Below are positions 45,066 to 54,448 of a DNA stretch of 64,000 nt, piece after piece. How positions within the stretch are numbered: the stretch's first letter is position 1; every line of letters begins with the position of its first letter. The DNA is from Alteribacter populi (GTDB lineage: Bacteria > Bacillota > Bacilli > Bacillales > Salisediminibacteriaceae): assembly GCF_002352765.1 (NCBI RefSeq), contig NZ_KZ293963.1:1262368-1326367 (forward strand), in the 5' to 3' direction. The notes beneath the pieces are model-generated. The model was not told the DNA's origin and searched no databases. It was given only the letters and a program-made list of their open reading frames with translations. The position numbers were made by a program, and so were the translations under genes.

Positions 45066-45118
45066 TAATTATGTTCTTTAAAAAAAACGCTAATTAAAGG
45101 AGAGGATTTTTATTACCT

Positions 45119-45184
45119 ATGAAAAAACGCTTTATGAAAAAGGCGGTTTCTTTTCATGAAATTAAAATCTATTCCAACAGTTGA
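45119..45184 (+). other. Short upstream ORF overlapping ectA start
   Basis: ATG at 45119 opens MKKRFMKKAVSFHEIKIYSN followed by a stop near 45184, overlapping the first ~28 nt of ectA in another frame. An AAAGGAGAGG lies ~14 nt before it, while ectA itself has only a weak RBS. It might couple translation, or be chance. Confidence 0.3.
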
Positions 45185-45665
45185 AAACGATACGTTATTT
45201 TTGACAAAGCCTACCCTGGCTGACGGGGCTGATATGTGGAACTTAGTGAATGACTCCACGTTGGATTTAAACTCTTCCTACAAATACTTAATGATGTGTG
45301 AGTTTTTCTCAGAAACTTGTGTGGTGGCAAAACAACAGGATCAATTAGTTGGTTTTATCACTGCATTTATCCCTCCTGAACAAGAAGATGTCGTCTTCAT
45401 TTGGCAGGTCGGTGTTGATTCTTCCCAGCGCGGAAAAGGAGTCGCATCCAAAATGCTAGATGAGCTGATTTCAAGAAAAGCGTGTAGACACGTAAGATAC
45501 CTCGAGGCAACAGTTACACCATCAAACGTTGCTTCAGAGTCCTTATTCAGGCGGTTAGCTCGCGATCATTCAACGGATTGTACGGTAACAACATGCTTCC
45601 CGGCTGAAGCGTTCCCAGAAGATGACCATGAAAGTGAGCTAACGTATCGAATCGGGCCTTTTTAG
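45156..45665 (+). CDS. ectA: EctA, diaminobutyrate acetyltransferase
   Basis: GNAT enzyme of 169 residues that acetylates L-2,4-diaminobutyrate in ectoine synthesis. It shows TLADGADMWNLVNDSTLDLN then SSYKYLMMCEFFSETCVVA, acetyl-CoA motif QVGVDSSQRGKGVASKML and the C-terminal ATVTPSNVASESLFRRLAR, all standard for EctA. Its RBS is weak (AAGGCGG). First gene of ectA-ectB-ectC, which provides osmoprotection. Confidence 0.95.
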   Translation: MKLKSIPTVENDTLFLTKPTLADGADMWNLVNDSTLDLNSSYKYLMMCEFFSETCVVAKQQDQLVGFITAFIPPEQEDVVFIWQVGVDSSQRGKGVASKMLDELISRKACRHVRYLEATVTPSNVASESLFRRLARDHSTDCTVTTCFPAEAFPEDDHESELTYRIGPF

Positions 45666-45715
45666 GATTTAGTATCAACTTAGTAGTTTTAAAAAAACAG
45701 TGGAGGGATTAAGAG

Positions 45716-46996
45716 ATGACAAATAACAACTTAAGCATTTTTGAAGAATTAGAATCAAGTGTACGCAGTTATGTGAGAAGCTTTCCGGCAGTATTTACGA
45801 AAGCAAAAGGCTCTAAATTGTGGGATGCTGATGGAAAAGAGTATCTAGACTTCTTCTCAGGCGCAGGAGCGTTAAACTATGGACATAATGAACCGAAAAT
45901 GAAAGAAAAGCTGGTCGATTATATTTTAAATGACGGCATCACGCATTCCCTTGACAAGGCAACTGAAGCAAAAGCCGACTTTCTCAAAAAGTTTAATGAC
46001 GTCATTTTAAAACCACGCGACATGGAATATAGAATTATGTTTCCTGGCCCAACAGGTACGAACACTGTTGAAAGCGCATTAAAAATTGCCCGAAAAGTAA
46101 CTGGCAGAACTGATGTGATCAGTTTTACTAGAGGGTTTCATGGCATGACCATCGGCTCTTTAGCGGTTTCAGGTAATTCAACGAAACGAAAAGGTGCAGG
46201 TGTGCCGCTTACAAACACAGTTACGATGCCATTTGACAGCTTTGTTGATGATGACGACAGCCTTGATTATCTTGAGCGCTTTTTAGAAGATAACGGAAGC
46301 GGTGTCGCGATCCCTGCTGCAATGATTTTGGAAACTGTTCAAGGGGAAGGTGGCATTAACACAGCCAGATTCGAATGGATCAAACGCATCGAAGAGATCT
46401 GTAAAAAGTGGGGAATTTTACTGATTATCGATGACGTACAAGCGGGAGTTGGACGAACAGGTACCTTCTTCTCTTTTGAACCAGCGGGGATTAACCCTGA
46501 TATTGTTTGCTTATCTAAGTCGATCGGCGGATACGGCTTACCATTAGCGATCACTCTTATTAAACCTGAATTAGATAAATGGAGCCCGGGTGAGCATAAC
46601 GGGACATTCAGAGGAAACAATCCCGCGTTCGTCACGGCGACTGAATCACTCAGCTATTGGGAAGACCAATCGTTTGAAAAGAGTATTCAAAAGAAGTCAG
46701 CTAAAATTACCGAATTCCTGAATGGAATAGTTAAAAAATACCCTGAATTAAAAGGCGAAGTACGAGGCCGCGGATTTATGCAAGGCATTGCCTCTCCTGT
46801 TGAAGATCTCCCGTCAAAAATTGCCGAAGAAGCGTTTAACAAAGGCTTAATTATGGAAACTTCAGGTGGTAATGACGAAGTATTCAAGCTATTCCCAGCC
46901 CTCAATATTAATGAAGAAGAATTGGAAAAAGGCTTTGACGTTATTGATGAAAGTGTGAAGACAGTACTCGCGAATCAAAAACAAGTAGCAGATTAA
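45716..46996 (+). CDS. ectB: EctB, diaminobutyrate-2-oxoglutarate aminotransferase
   Basis: Class III PLP-dependent aminotransferase of 426 residues making L-2,4-diaminobutyrate from aspartate semialdehyde and glutamate. Motifs are FFSGAGALNYGHNEPKMK, MFPGPTGTNTVESALKIARK, GFHGMTIGSLAVSGN, the IIDDVQAGVGRTGTFFSFE cofactor site and the PLP Lys in VCLSKSIGGYGLP. RBS GGAGGGATTAAGAG. Gap of 50 bp to ectA. Confidence 0.96.
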   Translation: MTNNNLSIFEELESSVRSYVRSFPAVFTKAKGSKLWDADGKEYLDFFSGAGALNYGHNEPKMKEKLVDYILNDGITHSLDKATEAKADFLKKFNDVILKPRDMEYRIMFPGPTGTNTVESALKIARKVTGRTDVISFTRGFHGMTIGSLAVSGNSTKRKGAGVPLTNTVTMPFDSFVDDDDSLDYLERFLEDNGSGVAIPAAMILETVQGEGGINTARFEWIKRIEEICKKWGILLIIDDVQAGVGRTGTFFSFEPAGINPDIVCLSKSIGGYGLPLAITLIKPELDKWSPGEHNGTFRGNNPAFVTATESLSYWEDQSFEKSIQKKSAKITEFLNGIVKKYPELKGEVRGRGFMQGIASPVEDLPSKIAEEAFNKGLIMETSGGNDEVFKLFPALNINEEELEKGFDVIDESVKTVLANQKQVAD

Positions 46997-47065
46997 AGAA
47001 GACACCGTGAATTCGAACGCAGATCTTATCTTATTGAAACATAACTTATCTAGGAGGCATACAAT

Positions 47066-47458
47066 ATGAAAGTCGTTAAATTAGAAGATGTAATCAATAC
47101 AGAACAAGAAATCAAAGGGAAGAACTGGACGAGTCGCCGTCTGATTCTAAAAGATACAGGCATGGGTTATTCTGTACATGATACCGTAATTAAAGCCGGA
47201 ACAGAAACACACATTTGGTACCAAAACCATTTGGAAGCGGTTTATTGTATTGAAGGTGAAGGTGAAGTCGTCACGCTTAAAGACGAAAAAATCCACCCGA
47301 TTTCTGCTAACACGCTGTATGCATTAGATGAGCACGATGAGCATTTATTACGTGCAACAACAGATATGCGTATGGTCTGTGTCTTTAACCCACCAATCAC
47401 GGGCCAAGAAATTCACGATGAAAACGGTGTTTATCCGTTAGTAACCGAAAAAGCTTAG
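47066..47458 (+). CDS. ectC: EctC, ectoine synthase
   Basis: Cupin enzyme of 130 residues closing the ring of N-gamma-acetyl-diaminobutyrate to form ectoine. It begins MKVVKLEDVINTEQEIKGKN and contains THIWYQNHLEAVYCIEGEGE, LDEHDEHLLRATTDMRMVCV and FNPPITGQEIHDENGVYPL, all conserved. AGGAGG RBS. No ectD follows, so hydroxyectoine synthesis is not encoded here. Confidence 0.96.
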   Translation: MKVVKLEDVINTEQEIKGKNWTSRRLILKDTGMGYSVHDTVIKAGTETHIWYQNHLEAVYCIEGEGEVVTLKDEKIHPISANTLYALDEHDEHLLRATTDMRMVCVFNPPITGQEIHDENGVYPLVTEKA

Positions 47459-47475
47459 GAACTTAATGTAAAAAG

Positions 47476-47522
47476 AATCCCCCTTAAGTAGACAATCTAT
47501 GTTCTACTAAAGGGGGATTTTC
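47476..47522 (+). terminator. Terminator between ectC and cls (convergent)
   Basis: AATCCCCCTT...AGTAG / CTACT...AAGGGGGATT hairpin followed by TTTTCAG; it can serve both strands. Confidence 0.85.
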
Positions 47523-47540
47523 AGTAAGGATAGAAATTTT

Positions 47541-48998
47541 CTATAATATTGGAGATAGAAGTCGTGAAACTGCTTCTTTCAACTTAATCACAAATGAACG
47601 ATCCCGATAGGTTTCAATTGTTAACTCCGAGCTCAATTGACTATCTTGAATGAACAATTCATGCAGCTCTTTAGCAGTATTTTCATCGTACACGACCGCA
47701 TTGACTTCAAAATTTAACCTAAAGCTCCGAGGATCAATGTTCGTTGTACCTACAGAAGCCACCTCTTGATCAACGACAATCATTTTCGCATGCATAAAAC
47801 CGTTCTCATAGAGCAATATATTTGCACCATATTTTAATAACTCTCCGGCATAAGCCCAAGTAGCCCAATACACAAAAGGGTGATCGGGTTTATTTGGAAT
47901 CATAATTCGAACATCCACACCTGATAATAACGCAATTTTACAAGCGTCCATAAAGCTTGAATCAGGAATAAAATAGGGTGTTTGAATAAATACACTCTCT
48001 TTGGCAGACATGATGAGTTTAATATACATATTTTTCAGGTGCTCTGTTTGAGAATTAGGGCCGCTGGCTACGATTTGAACTGGACTCGTCCCAGAATGCT
48101 TCTCTGCTCGATATTCAAACTGCTCAATTTGAACTCTTTTTTGCTTCGTTGCTTGATGCCAGTCTAAAATAAACCGGGCTTGAATATCATCGACAGCTCC
48201 CCCGATAATCCGAAAATGGGTATCTCGCCAGTAACCAAACTTTTTATTAAGTCCCAAATATTCATCCCCAAAATTAAATCCACCAATGAACGCAACCTCG
48301 CCATCAATGATGCAAAGTTTCCGGTGGTTTCGATTGTTTATTCGGAAGTTAACGAGTTTAAGGGTTGATGGAAAAAAAACTTCGACTTCCCCACCGTAGG
48401 AGATGAGCTCTTTAAAAAAAGAAGACGACATCCTTCTTGAACCTATTTCATCATAAAGAATGCGAACTTTGACACCTTCCTTTGCTTTTTTTGTAAGCTC
48501 ATCACGTAACTTTTCTCCTAATGAATCGCGTTGTATAATATAATACTGAATATTTATTTCCTTTTTCGCTTCTTTAATATCCCGAAATAGGGTAGCAAAC
48601 TTTTTATGACCATCACTTAATATGTCAATGTTATTATCCGTTGATATTAAGGAGTTCGATGAGGTTAAGTTCATCAGGAGTAATTTTGAATGCTTATTTA
48701 ACACGTCATTTTTTTGATAATCATCGCCTTCTTTTAACTTACTGATTTGTTCATTTACAGCTGACTTAAGATGATCTCTTTCTTCAGCCGACAAGTTATA
48801 AAAATTTTTTTGCTTTAATTGTCGACCTAAGAAAAGATAAACGATAAAACCAACGATCGGTATAAAAAATAAGATCAAAAGCCAAGCCCACGTAGATCCG
48901 ATATCTCTTCTTTCAATAAAGACAACAACCGCTGCAAGGAGAATATTAATGACCGTTACGAAAGCTAGTACAAATGTGATGATGCTATACGTTTCCAT
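47541..48998 (-). CDS. cls: Cardiolipin synthase
   Basis: A 485-residue membrane phospholipase-D family enzyme condensing two phosphatidylglycerols to cardiolipin. Two N-terminal helices (PLDc_N domain, with WAWLLILFFIPIVGFIVYLF and FLGRQLKQKNFY) precede two HKD catalytic motifs, HRKLCIIDGEVAFIGGFNFG near residue 225 and HAKMIVVDQEVASVGTTN near 405. RBS AAAGGAGTC. Cardiolipin enrichment is a known salt response, which fits the adjacent ectoine operon. Confidence 0.95.
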   Translation of the reverse strand: METYSIITFVLAFVTVINILLAAVVVFIERRDIGSTWAWLLILFFIPIVGFIVYLFLGRQLKQKNFYNLSAEERDHLKSAVNEQISKLKEGDDYQKNDVLNKHSKLLLMNLTSSNSLISTDNNIDILSDGHKKFATLFRDIKEAKKEINIQYYIIQRDSLGEKLRDELTKKAKEGVKVRILYDEIGSRRMSSSFFKELISYGGEVEVFFPSTLKLVNFRINNRNHRKLCIIDGEVAFIGGFNFGDEYLGLNKKFGYWRDTHFRIIGGAVDDIQARFILDWHQATKQKRVQIEQFEYRAEKHSGTSPVQIVASGPNSQTEHLKNMYIKLIMSAKESVFIQTPYFIPDSSFMDACKIALLSGVDVRIMIPNKPDHPFVYWATWAYAGELLKYGANILLYENGFMHAKMIVVDQEVASVGTTNIDPRSFRLNFEVNAVVYDENTAKELHELFIQDSQLSSELTIETYRDRSFVIKLKEAVSRLLSPIL

Positions 48999-49115
48999 AA
49001 ATTAGACTCCTTTATCGCTGTATCCAACTTCAGTTTACCCTTCTCCCACATACTCTACATCCATTTTTGTAAGTAATGCTAGTTTAACATAATAATAAAA
49101 GAGTGAAACACCCGA

Positions 49116-49881
49116 CTACCTACGAAATTGTTCACGAGAGAAAAACGCTTTTACTTTTTCATCGAGCAGGTTGTTTGAAAAGAGATAATAGCGCTTGAAG
49201 CTAGATGACACTCCAACTTTAATAATGAATTTCACTAGCTGCAAAATCGCCATCAATGTACTAGCCACATAAGTGAGTGCAGCTGAGTTTAAGACTTTGC
49301 CAATTCCTTTTTCTTCACGATTTGAAATCATCCCTAAATCTAACAGCTTGTTCTTCGCTCTTCTACTCGCGTCAAATTCAACAGGAAGGGTGACGACTTG
49401 AAATAAAACAGCTCCAGCAAATAAAACAATCCCCACCCCGATTAAATTTGTTAGCCCTAATAAGAACCCTCCGATAAACAGCATCGGCGCTAGCTGAGAG
49501 CCAATATTAGCAAGCGGAAATAAACGATGACGTAAAACAAGCATCGCGTAATTCGAATCATCTTGGATCGCATGGCCTCTCTTCATGGGCCGCAACTGCC
49601 AAAGAAGATATTGAATTCCCTTGATAAACAGCATCTGATAAGCGAACTGTTTTGGCTCTTGGATCATAATGATCGGAAAGTGCGCCATTTCGTGAATGCT
49701 CTACTTTCACATGTGCAAGACCTTCCTGGTCAAGTAGTTGACGTGCCGCCTTTGCACCAGTCAATCCGGACGATGCCAGGACGTTCGACCATTGTTGAAA
49801 ATTTCCTTTTACCTTTGACTGAGCCCATAACGCTAGGCCTAAAGCGAAAAAAATTAAGAAATCCATAGGGTGAAATAGCAT
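49116..49881 (-). pseudogene. yugP: YugP-type membrane zinc metallopeptidase, frameshifted at HExxH
   Basis: Two frames together encode a YugP/neutral zinc metallopeptidase of about 255 residues. The N-terminal frame (ATG 49881, MLFHPMDFLIFFALGLALWA) runs to SSLAVAAHEE and stops out of frame. The second frame resumes at GHAIQDDSNYAMLVLRHRLF and carries the remaining membrane helices. The break is a one-base insertion inside the zinc-binding HEVGH motif (HE|GH) near 49577. So either the gene is dead or the assembly has an error at this spot. Confidence 0.85.
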
Positions 49882-50002
49882 AGTATAATCAAGTTTTCCT
49901 TTTCACAAGTTCCTATATTATTAAAATGAGATGAGTTTGTGATTTTTCTAGTGCTGTTCATGCATCGTTGTTGCTGGCTTTGGCACCTTGAATTCGTAAC
50001 CA

Positions 50003-50233
50003 TTAACACTTGCGCTTGGCTCTCCTACACAGCTCGGCATCTACACCTTTGAGCTTCAGCTTAACCATGATTTGCTTGACCGACTTTCGATTCCGTTTGA
50101 ATTTAATACAATTGTCTTTTTGTACACTGGATTCAATCAGCAAATACTCCACCTCTCCCTTTACATCAGGTTGTTCTCTAACCCTAATTGAATTATAAAT
50201 GAATCGTGTGAACTGAATATGAACTTCGTTTAT
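50003..50233 (-). pseudogene. Unrecognised gene remnant
   Basis: A 76-codon minus-strand frame without ATG reads FTRFIYNSIRVREQPDVKGE, VEYLLIESSVQKDNCIKF and MVKLKLKGVDAELCRRAKRK. The C-terminal helical pattern loosely recalls RecX repeats, but I cannot assign it. The remaining gap 49882-50285 has nothing else. Confidence 0.3.
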
Positions 50234-50285
50234 TTAAAGAAAAAAGACTGCAAACATTTACGTTCACAGTCTTCATCACCTTTTC

Positions 50286-51116
50286 TTATTTTTTTACCGA
50301 AATGTTTATCATAAAAGTCGATCCAACGCCCTCTTCACTTACGACATCAATTAAACAACCGTGAATCGTTAAGATCTTTTTAACAATGGATAAACCAAGG
50401 CCATTCCCCTGAACGGTACGGCTTCGCGCTTTGTCGACTTTGTAAAACCGTTCAAAAAGATGCGGGATAGCGTCTTTAGGAATTCCTTTACCGGTGTCTT
50501 TAATCGTAACCTTCACCTCATCAGCGTCTCGGCTTAAGTATATTTCGATTTCCCCGTTTAAGCTTGAGTATTTAATCGCATTGGTCATTAAGTTTAACCA
50601 CACTTGGTCTAATAAATCTTGATCGGCAAAAACCTCTATTGACTCGAGATCTAAGTGGATTTGCAAACTTTTCTTTTTCCATTGCGGCTCCGTTGCAACG
50701 ACCGTCCTTCTTAGTTGTTCATCAAGCCTGTACGTCACAGGGTGATAGGGATGCTGCTCTGAATCAAGGGATGCCAGTCTTAGTAGGTTTTCGCTTAGTC
50801 TAGACAGTCTTTCTGTCTCTTGATAAATGATATCCAAATATTCGTGTTGATCCTTTTTAGGAATCACATCATCTCTGATCGCTTTTGTAAAGCCTCTAAT
50901 CGACGTTAGCGGTGACTGAATTTCATGGGACACATTACTGACAAAGTCTTCGCGCATGTTATCAATTTGCTCTAGCTCAGTTGCCATATGATTAAAACTT
51001 GTAATGAGTTCACCAACCTCATCCTTCTTCTTACTCTTTAACCGAACAGAGAAGTTTCCTTTCGCCATTTCCTTGGCAGCATTCGTAAGCTCTTTTATCG
51101 GGTATTTTTGGATCAC
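50286..51116 (-). CDS. Histidine kinase lacking its sensor half
   Basis: A 276-residue fragment of a membrane histidine kinase. It starts inside the HAMP domain (YPIKELTNAAKEMAKGNFSV), then has the HisKA dimerisation domain with phospho-His in DFVSNVSHEIQSPLTSIRGF and the ATPase domain with N-box NLMTNAIKYSS, G1 DTGKGIPKDAIPHLFERFYK and G2 GNGLGLSIVKK. Sensor and transmembrane helices are absent. The frame opens with GTG 51116, directly after the TAA of the upstream binding protein (TAAGTG), suggesting a deletion joined the two loci. If translated it would be soluble. No response regulator is adjacent. Confidence 0.75.
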   Translation of the reverse strand: MIQKYPIKELTNAAKEMAKGNFSVRLKSKKKDEVGELITSFNHMATELEQIDNMREDFVSNVSHEIQSPLTSIRGFTKAIRDDVIPKKDQHEYLDIIYQETERLSRLSENLLRLASLDSEQHPYHPVTYRLDEQLRRTVVATEPQWKKKSLQIHLDLESIEVFADQDLLDQVWLNLMTNAIKYSSLNGEIEIYLSRDADEVKVTIKDTGKGIPKDAIPHLFERFYKVDKARSRTVQGNGLGLSIVKKILTIHGCLIDVVSEEGVGSTFMINISVKK

Positions 51117-52025
51117 TTACTCCAGCCACTCATCGACAAGCTCACGGTTTTCCTCAATCCAATTTGTTGCACCTTCCTGCTCGCCGTTATCGTTAATTTC
51201 AGCCATTAGACTACCTAGAGAATCATCATCCATTTCCCAGTTGTTCATCCACTCGATGATTTCTGGGTGATCATCTGAAAAGCCCGTTCTAGTCATATAA
51301 TAAATATCATCAGGATCCCCGTAGACATTTTGCGGATCGTCTAAGTATTTTAAGTCGTATTCTGAAAATACCCAGTGTGGACTCCACAAAGTAACAACAA
51401 CTGGCTCTTCATTGTTATAAGCCTGTGACATTTCCGCGATCATCGCGGGGTCAGAACTTGTCACTAAGTCTAACTCTAAGTCGTACTCATCTACGGCTTC
51501 TTCAGACATTTGCGTTAAGCTGGCGCCTGGGTCAATACCAACAATGCGACCGTCCAATTCATCTTGTATATCATTTAAGTCTTCAATGCTGTCGATATCC
51601 ATATATTCCGGGACAACTAAACCGAGCCCAGTATTTTCGTACCAAATGTCATGCATTTCTACATTATCTTCATATTGATCCATCAACGGCTCATCTGTGT
51701 GGGGCAGCCATACTTCAGGAGCAATATCAAGTTCTCCTCTTGTGATCCCAACCCAAACAGGCGCTTTATCCATTGCTTGAATGTCAACCTCATACCCTTC
51801 CTCTTCTAATAAAACTTTCCACATGTTCGAGACAGCAATGTTCTCAGCCCAGTTGTTTCGTCCGATGACAATCTCACCTTTATCCGCTGTTTCTTCATCG
51901 ACTTCGTCCCCTGTGTCTCCTGTATCTCCTGTATCCTCAGGTGGTGGATCTCCTCCGTTACAAGCTGCTGCGACTATAAATAATGTACAAGAAAGCAGTG
52001 CTAACCAAGTACGTGTAAGTTTCAT
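51117..52025 (-). CDS. Glycine betaine/choline-type ABC binding lipoprotein
   Basis: OpuAC-family substrate-binding lipoprotein of 302 residues: signal with lipobox (FIVAAACNG), a linker of DTGD repeats, then the type II periplasmic fold (GEIVIGRNNWAENIAVSNMW, PVWVGITRGELDIAPEVWLP, IVGIDPGASLTQMSEEAV, VTLWSPHWVFSEYDLKYLDD). The Trp residues in NNW, EVW and SPHW suggest an aromatic cage for a quaternary amine. No permease or ATPase gene accompanies it, so it must use a distant transporter or be orphaned. GAGGTG RBS. It fits an osmoadaptive setting near ectABC. Confidence 0.88.
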   Translation of the reverse strand: MKLTRTWLALLSCTLFIVAAACNGGDPPPEDTGDTGDTGDEVDEETADKGEIVIGRNNWAENIAVSNMWKVLLEEEGYEVDIQAMDKAPVWVGITRGELDIAPEVWLPHTDEPLMDQYEDNVEMHDIWYENTGLGLVVPEYMDIDSIEDLNDIQDELDGRIVGIDPGASLTQMSEEAVDEYDLELDLVTSSDPAMIAEMSQAYNNEEPVVVTLWSPHWVFSEYDLKYLDDPQNVYGDPDDIYYMTRTGFSDDHPEIIEWMNNWEMDDDSLGSLMAEINDNGEQEGATNWIEENRELVDEWLE

Positions 52026-52198
52026 TATCTAACACCTCTTAAATAAGTATTTTTACTGTTCAATGTAGTAGTTACCTTAAATTTAGCAACGTATTCAAGG
52101 CGTTATTTTACTGAAATCTTGATGGCGTTATGAAAATCATCTTTAAGCGGCGTTCGTATCTCTGATATGATTGAGGAAAAACGAAAGGAACTTACATA

Positions 52199-52888
52199 AT
52201 GGAAAGCACGCTTCATGAACATTTAAAACTCCAATCTCTTTACTGGCTAAAAGGGAAAGTGACAGACTTGTGTGCAAACGAAGTCAAACTTTTTATTCGG
52301 AGAAAAAAGTTAAAAGCGGATGCCGTCGGGATTAACTTAAAAAGAAACGAATCCCGTATTATTGAAGTGAAAGTTTCACGCAGTGATTTCCTTAGAGATG
52401 CCGTCCTCCATGCTCCTTATGGATATCACGCAATCGCAGACTATGCCTACCTCATGACTCCTGTGGGCATGATCTCAACAGAAGAAATCCCAAAAGGGTA
52501 TGGCTTATTAGAAATCGATGACTACGATAAAATTATCGTTAAAAAAAATCCCACCCGCAATCCAAAACCAGTCCTCAAACTGGATACGCTCATTAAACGT
52601 ACCGCACAAGCAGCGACAAATGCTGTCCTTTTTAAAGAGCTGTCTAAAGAAACAAAGGATGAAACGAAAGGCGCTTTTTCAAGAAATGCAAGTGTTCACT
52701 TAATCAGTGCGACCTGCCCTGCATGTAAAAAACGTAATAAATATTTAGTTGGCGTTGACCAAGAGGAAACTCCTTGTAAAGCACGCAAATGCCAAGAAAT
52801 GATCCCTCTACATCGAGCGAGGGTTCATATTATAACCTCGTACAATGAAGCTTTTCTTAAACAATTACAATCCTTGATGGAACCTTGA
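52199..52888 (+). CDS. MmcB-like PD-(D/E)XK protein
   Basis: A 229-residue protein with a nuclease-fold core of the MmcB/PDDEXK type: LKADAVGINLKRNESRIIEV supplies the D...E-V-K active-site pattern (IIEVKVSRSDF), followed by YGYHAIADYAYLMTP. The C-terminal part has a zinc-ribbon-like CPACKKRNKY...CKARKC. MmcB-family proteins are annotated as DNA-repair related; the exact role is unknown. RBS AAAGGAAC. A short hairpin (52887-52903, GATATCA/TGATATC) overlaps its end. Confidence 0.7.
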   Translation: MESTLHEHLKLQSLYWLKGKVTDLCANEVKLFIRRKKLKADAVGINLKRNESRIIEVKVSRSDFLRDAVLHAPYGYHAIADYAYLMTPVGMISTEEIPKGYGLLEIDDYDKIIVKKNPTRNPKPVLKLDTLIKRTAQAATNAVLFKELSKETKDETKGAFSRNASVHLISATCPACKKRNKYLVGVDQEETPCKARKCQEMIPLHRARVHIITSYNEAFLKQLQSLMEP

Positions 52889-53065
52889 TATCATTGTGAT
52901 ATCTTTAACGTTTTGGCATGGCTCACCTCTTTGAGCTGTAGGTACCCAAGTACTAACAGAGTAGAAAAATAAGAAGGAATCAAGTCGTAATTTGAAAAAA
53001 TTAAAATGAGCCTCCCCATTTTTCGCCTTTCACCTATACCTATTAGGTGAAGGGAGAGATGGCTC

Positions 53066-53905
53066 ATGAAATTAATCAACAGTTCAGTTGAGGAATTCAA
53101 ATCATATTCACAGTTTAAAAGCGTGGGAGAGTTTAATTATCATCTAAGAAAATGGCTTGAGGATCCAGAGACGAAGTTATCTAAAAAAGAAGTCCAAGCA
53201 ATTCGGAAGCTTTCATGTTTTGCAGTGAAGATTATTGGTGTGTCAAATGCAGGTATCGACACAGTTTTAAAGGCGGCTCAAAAGGAAATATCACGTGCGA
53301 CGTTTAAACGAATGATTGTAAAAGCAAAAGCTGCAGGAATCCTCACCATTTATCGATTGATTCGTGAAAATGGTGCTTATTCAAGTAACTTATATGTGTT
53401 CAACCGCTTTCCAAAAGAAGAGAGTACAGCACAAAGTAAACCCACAATTGAGCCATGCCCCAATAAAGTTTTGAGCCAACATAATCTAAGTTCTTTTAAA
53501 ACTAAAAATAAAAATAATAAAGAATATAAAGAACGTAATAACGTTACGAGAAGTAAAATGACCCTTCCCTCCTCTTACACAAATGACAAAGTTCCAAAGA
53601 CTTTTGTAAAACTTGTAAGCTGCTTTTATGACTGTTCCGACACCATTGTGGAATTTTGGGAGATGGCCCGTAAAGCAGCCTGGGAATACCACTATGAAAA
53701 TGATAGAGATCTATTGGAAAAACAAGCGAGTCTTGCTTTTAAAGAAATGATCGCTAAGCTAAAGCAGCAAAAGGTAAAAAAGCCGATTGCTTATTATTAC
53801 GGAATACTGAAGAACAAACTAGACAGTGTATATCAATTAGAATTATCCGAATTAGAAACGAAGTATACGGCACCACCCGCCGACCATTGGCTGAATATGC
53901 CGTAG
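53066..53905 (+). CDS. Winged-helix protein, possibly replication-related
   Basis: A 279-residue protein. Residues ~35-115 look like a winged-helix (VSNAGIDTVLKAAQKEISRA then TFKRMIVKAKAAGILTIYRL), followed by a variable Lys/Asn-rich linker (KNKNNKEYKERNN) and a helical C-terminus with YYYGILKNKLDSVYQLE, similar in plan to plasmid/phage replication adaptors and DnaD-like proteins. The function is inferred only from layout. RBS GGGAGAG. The DNA after it leads into a MITE. Confidence 0.5.
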   Translation: MKLINSSVEEFKSYSQFKSVGEFNYHLRKWLEDPETKLSKKEVQAIRKLSCFAVKIIGVSNAGIDTVLKAAQKEISRATFKRMIVKAKAAGILTIYRLIRENGAYSSNLYVFNRFPKEESTAQSKPTIEPCPNKVLSQHNLSSFKTKNKNNKEYKERNNVTRSKMTLPSSYTNDKVPKTFVKLVSCFYDCSDTIVEFWEMARKAAWEYHYENDRDLLEKQASLAFKEMIAKLKQQKVKKPIAYYYGILKNKLDSVYQLELSELETKYTAPPADHWLNMP

Positions 53906-54081
53906 TAGTCCAAAGGTTATTAAAGTCCCAACTTTTCTCAAAAAAACTCATTAGGTGGAGTGAAATGGAAAATAAATCCTACAACACCTCGCTTGGCATG
54001 AAACGTTAGTAACCCATGAATTGGTGGCTTTTCATTCTCTTGGACACGAGTCACTTTAACCAATAAAGCTACCTTTTTATG
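53906..54081. other. Short intergenic region with a mini-ORF
   Basis: GGTGGAGTGAA precedes ATG at 53966, opening only MENKSYNTSLGMKR before TAG. It is probably the start of a gene lost by truncation. Confidence 0.3.
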
Positions 54082-54399
54082 TAGAGGCTGCTGATAAGTA
54101 GCATACGCCTACATGGCAAGGGGATATGCTCTTTCTCATGGAGAGAATCTGCAAGGAAATACCTCTTCTTTTGCTAAAAGCCTTGCACTTGATTTTGAGA
54201 TACACATGTGGGAGCCAAGGGTGCTGCTGCAATGTCAGAGACTCCCTCAGGAAAAGCAACAATGGTTTTCTTGCGACGAGGAACCGCAGGAGCAGCAGAA
54301 GACCCCGCAGTGAGCACGCCTTTCGCGAATGAGGAGGCAGCGCAGCCATGGAAGCGGCATCCTTTGTATTTGGGTTCTAGAGTTATTCAGCAATCCCTA
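54082..54399 (+). mobile_element. MITE family B, copy 2
   Basis: A 318-bp element from TAGAGGCTGCTGATAAG to TTATTCAGCAATCCCTA (imperfect TIRs), preceded by TTTTATG as in copy 3. The interior contains an extra block (GACCCCGCAGTGAGCACGCC...GAGGAGGCAGCGCAGCC) like the dispersed CGAGGAGGCTCAGCG repeat seen at 27060-27110. Confidence 0.75.
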
Positions 54400-54448
54400 T
54401 GTATGAAATCCAATTTCCCGGGTACTTTAATCCTGGGAGGTGATAAAG

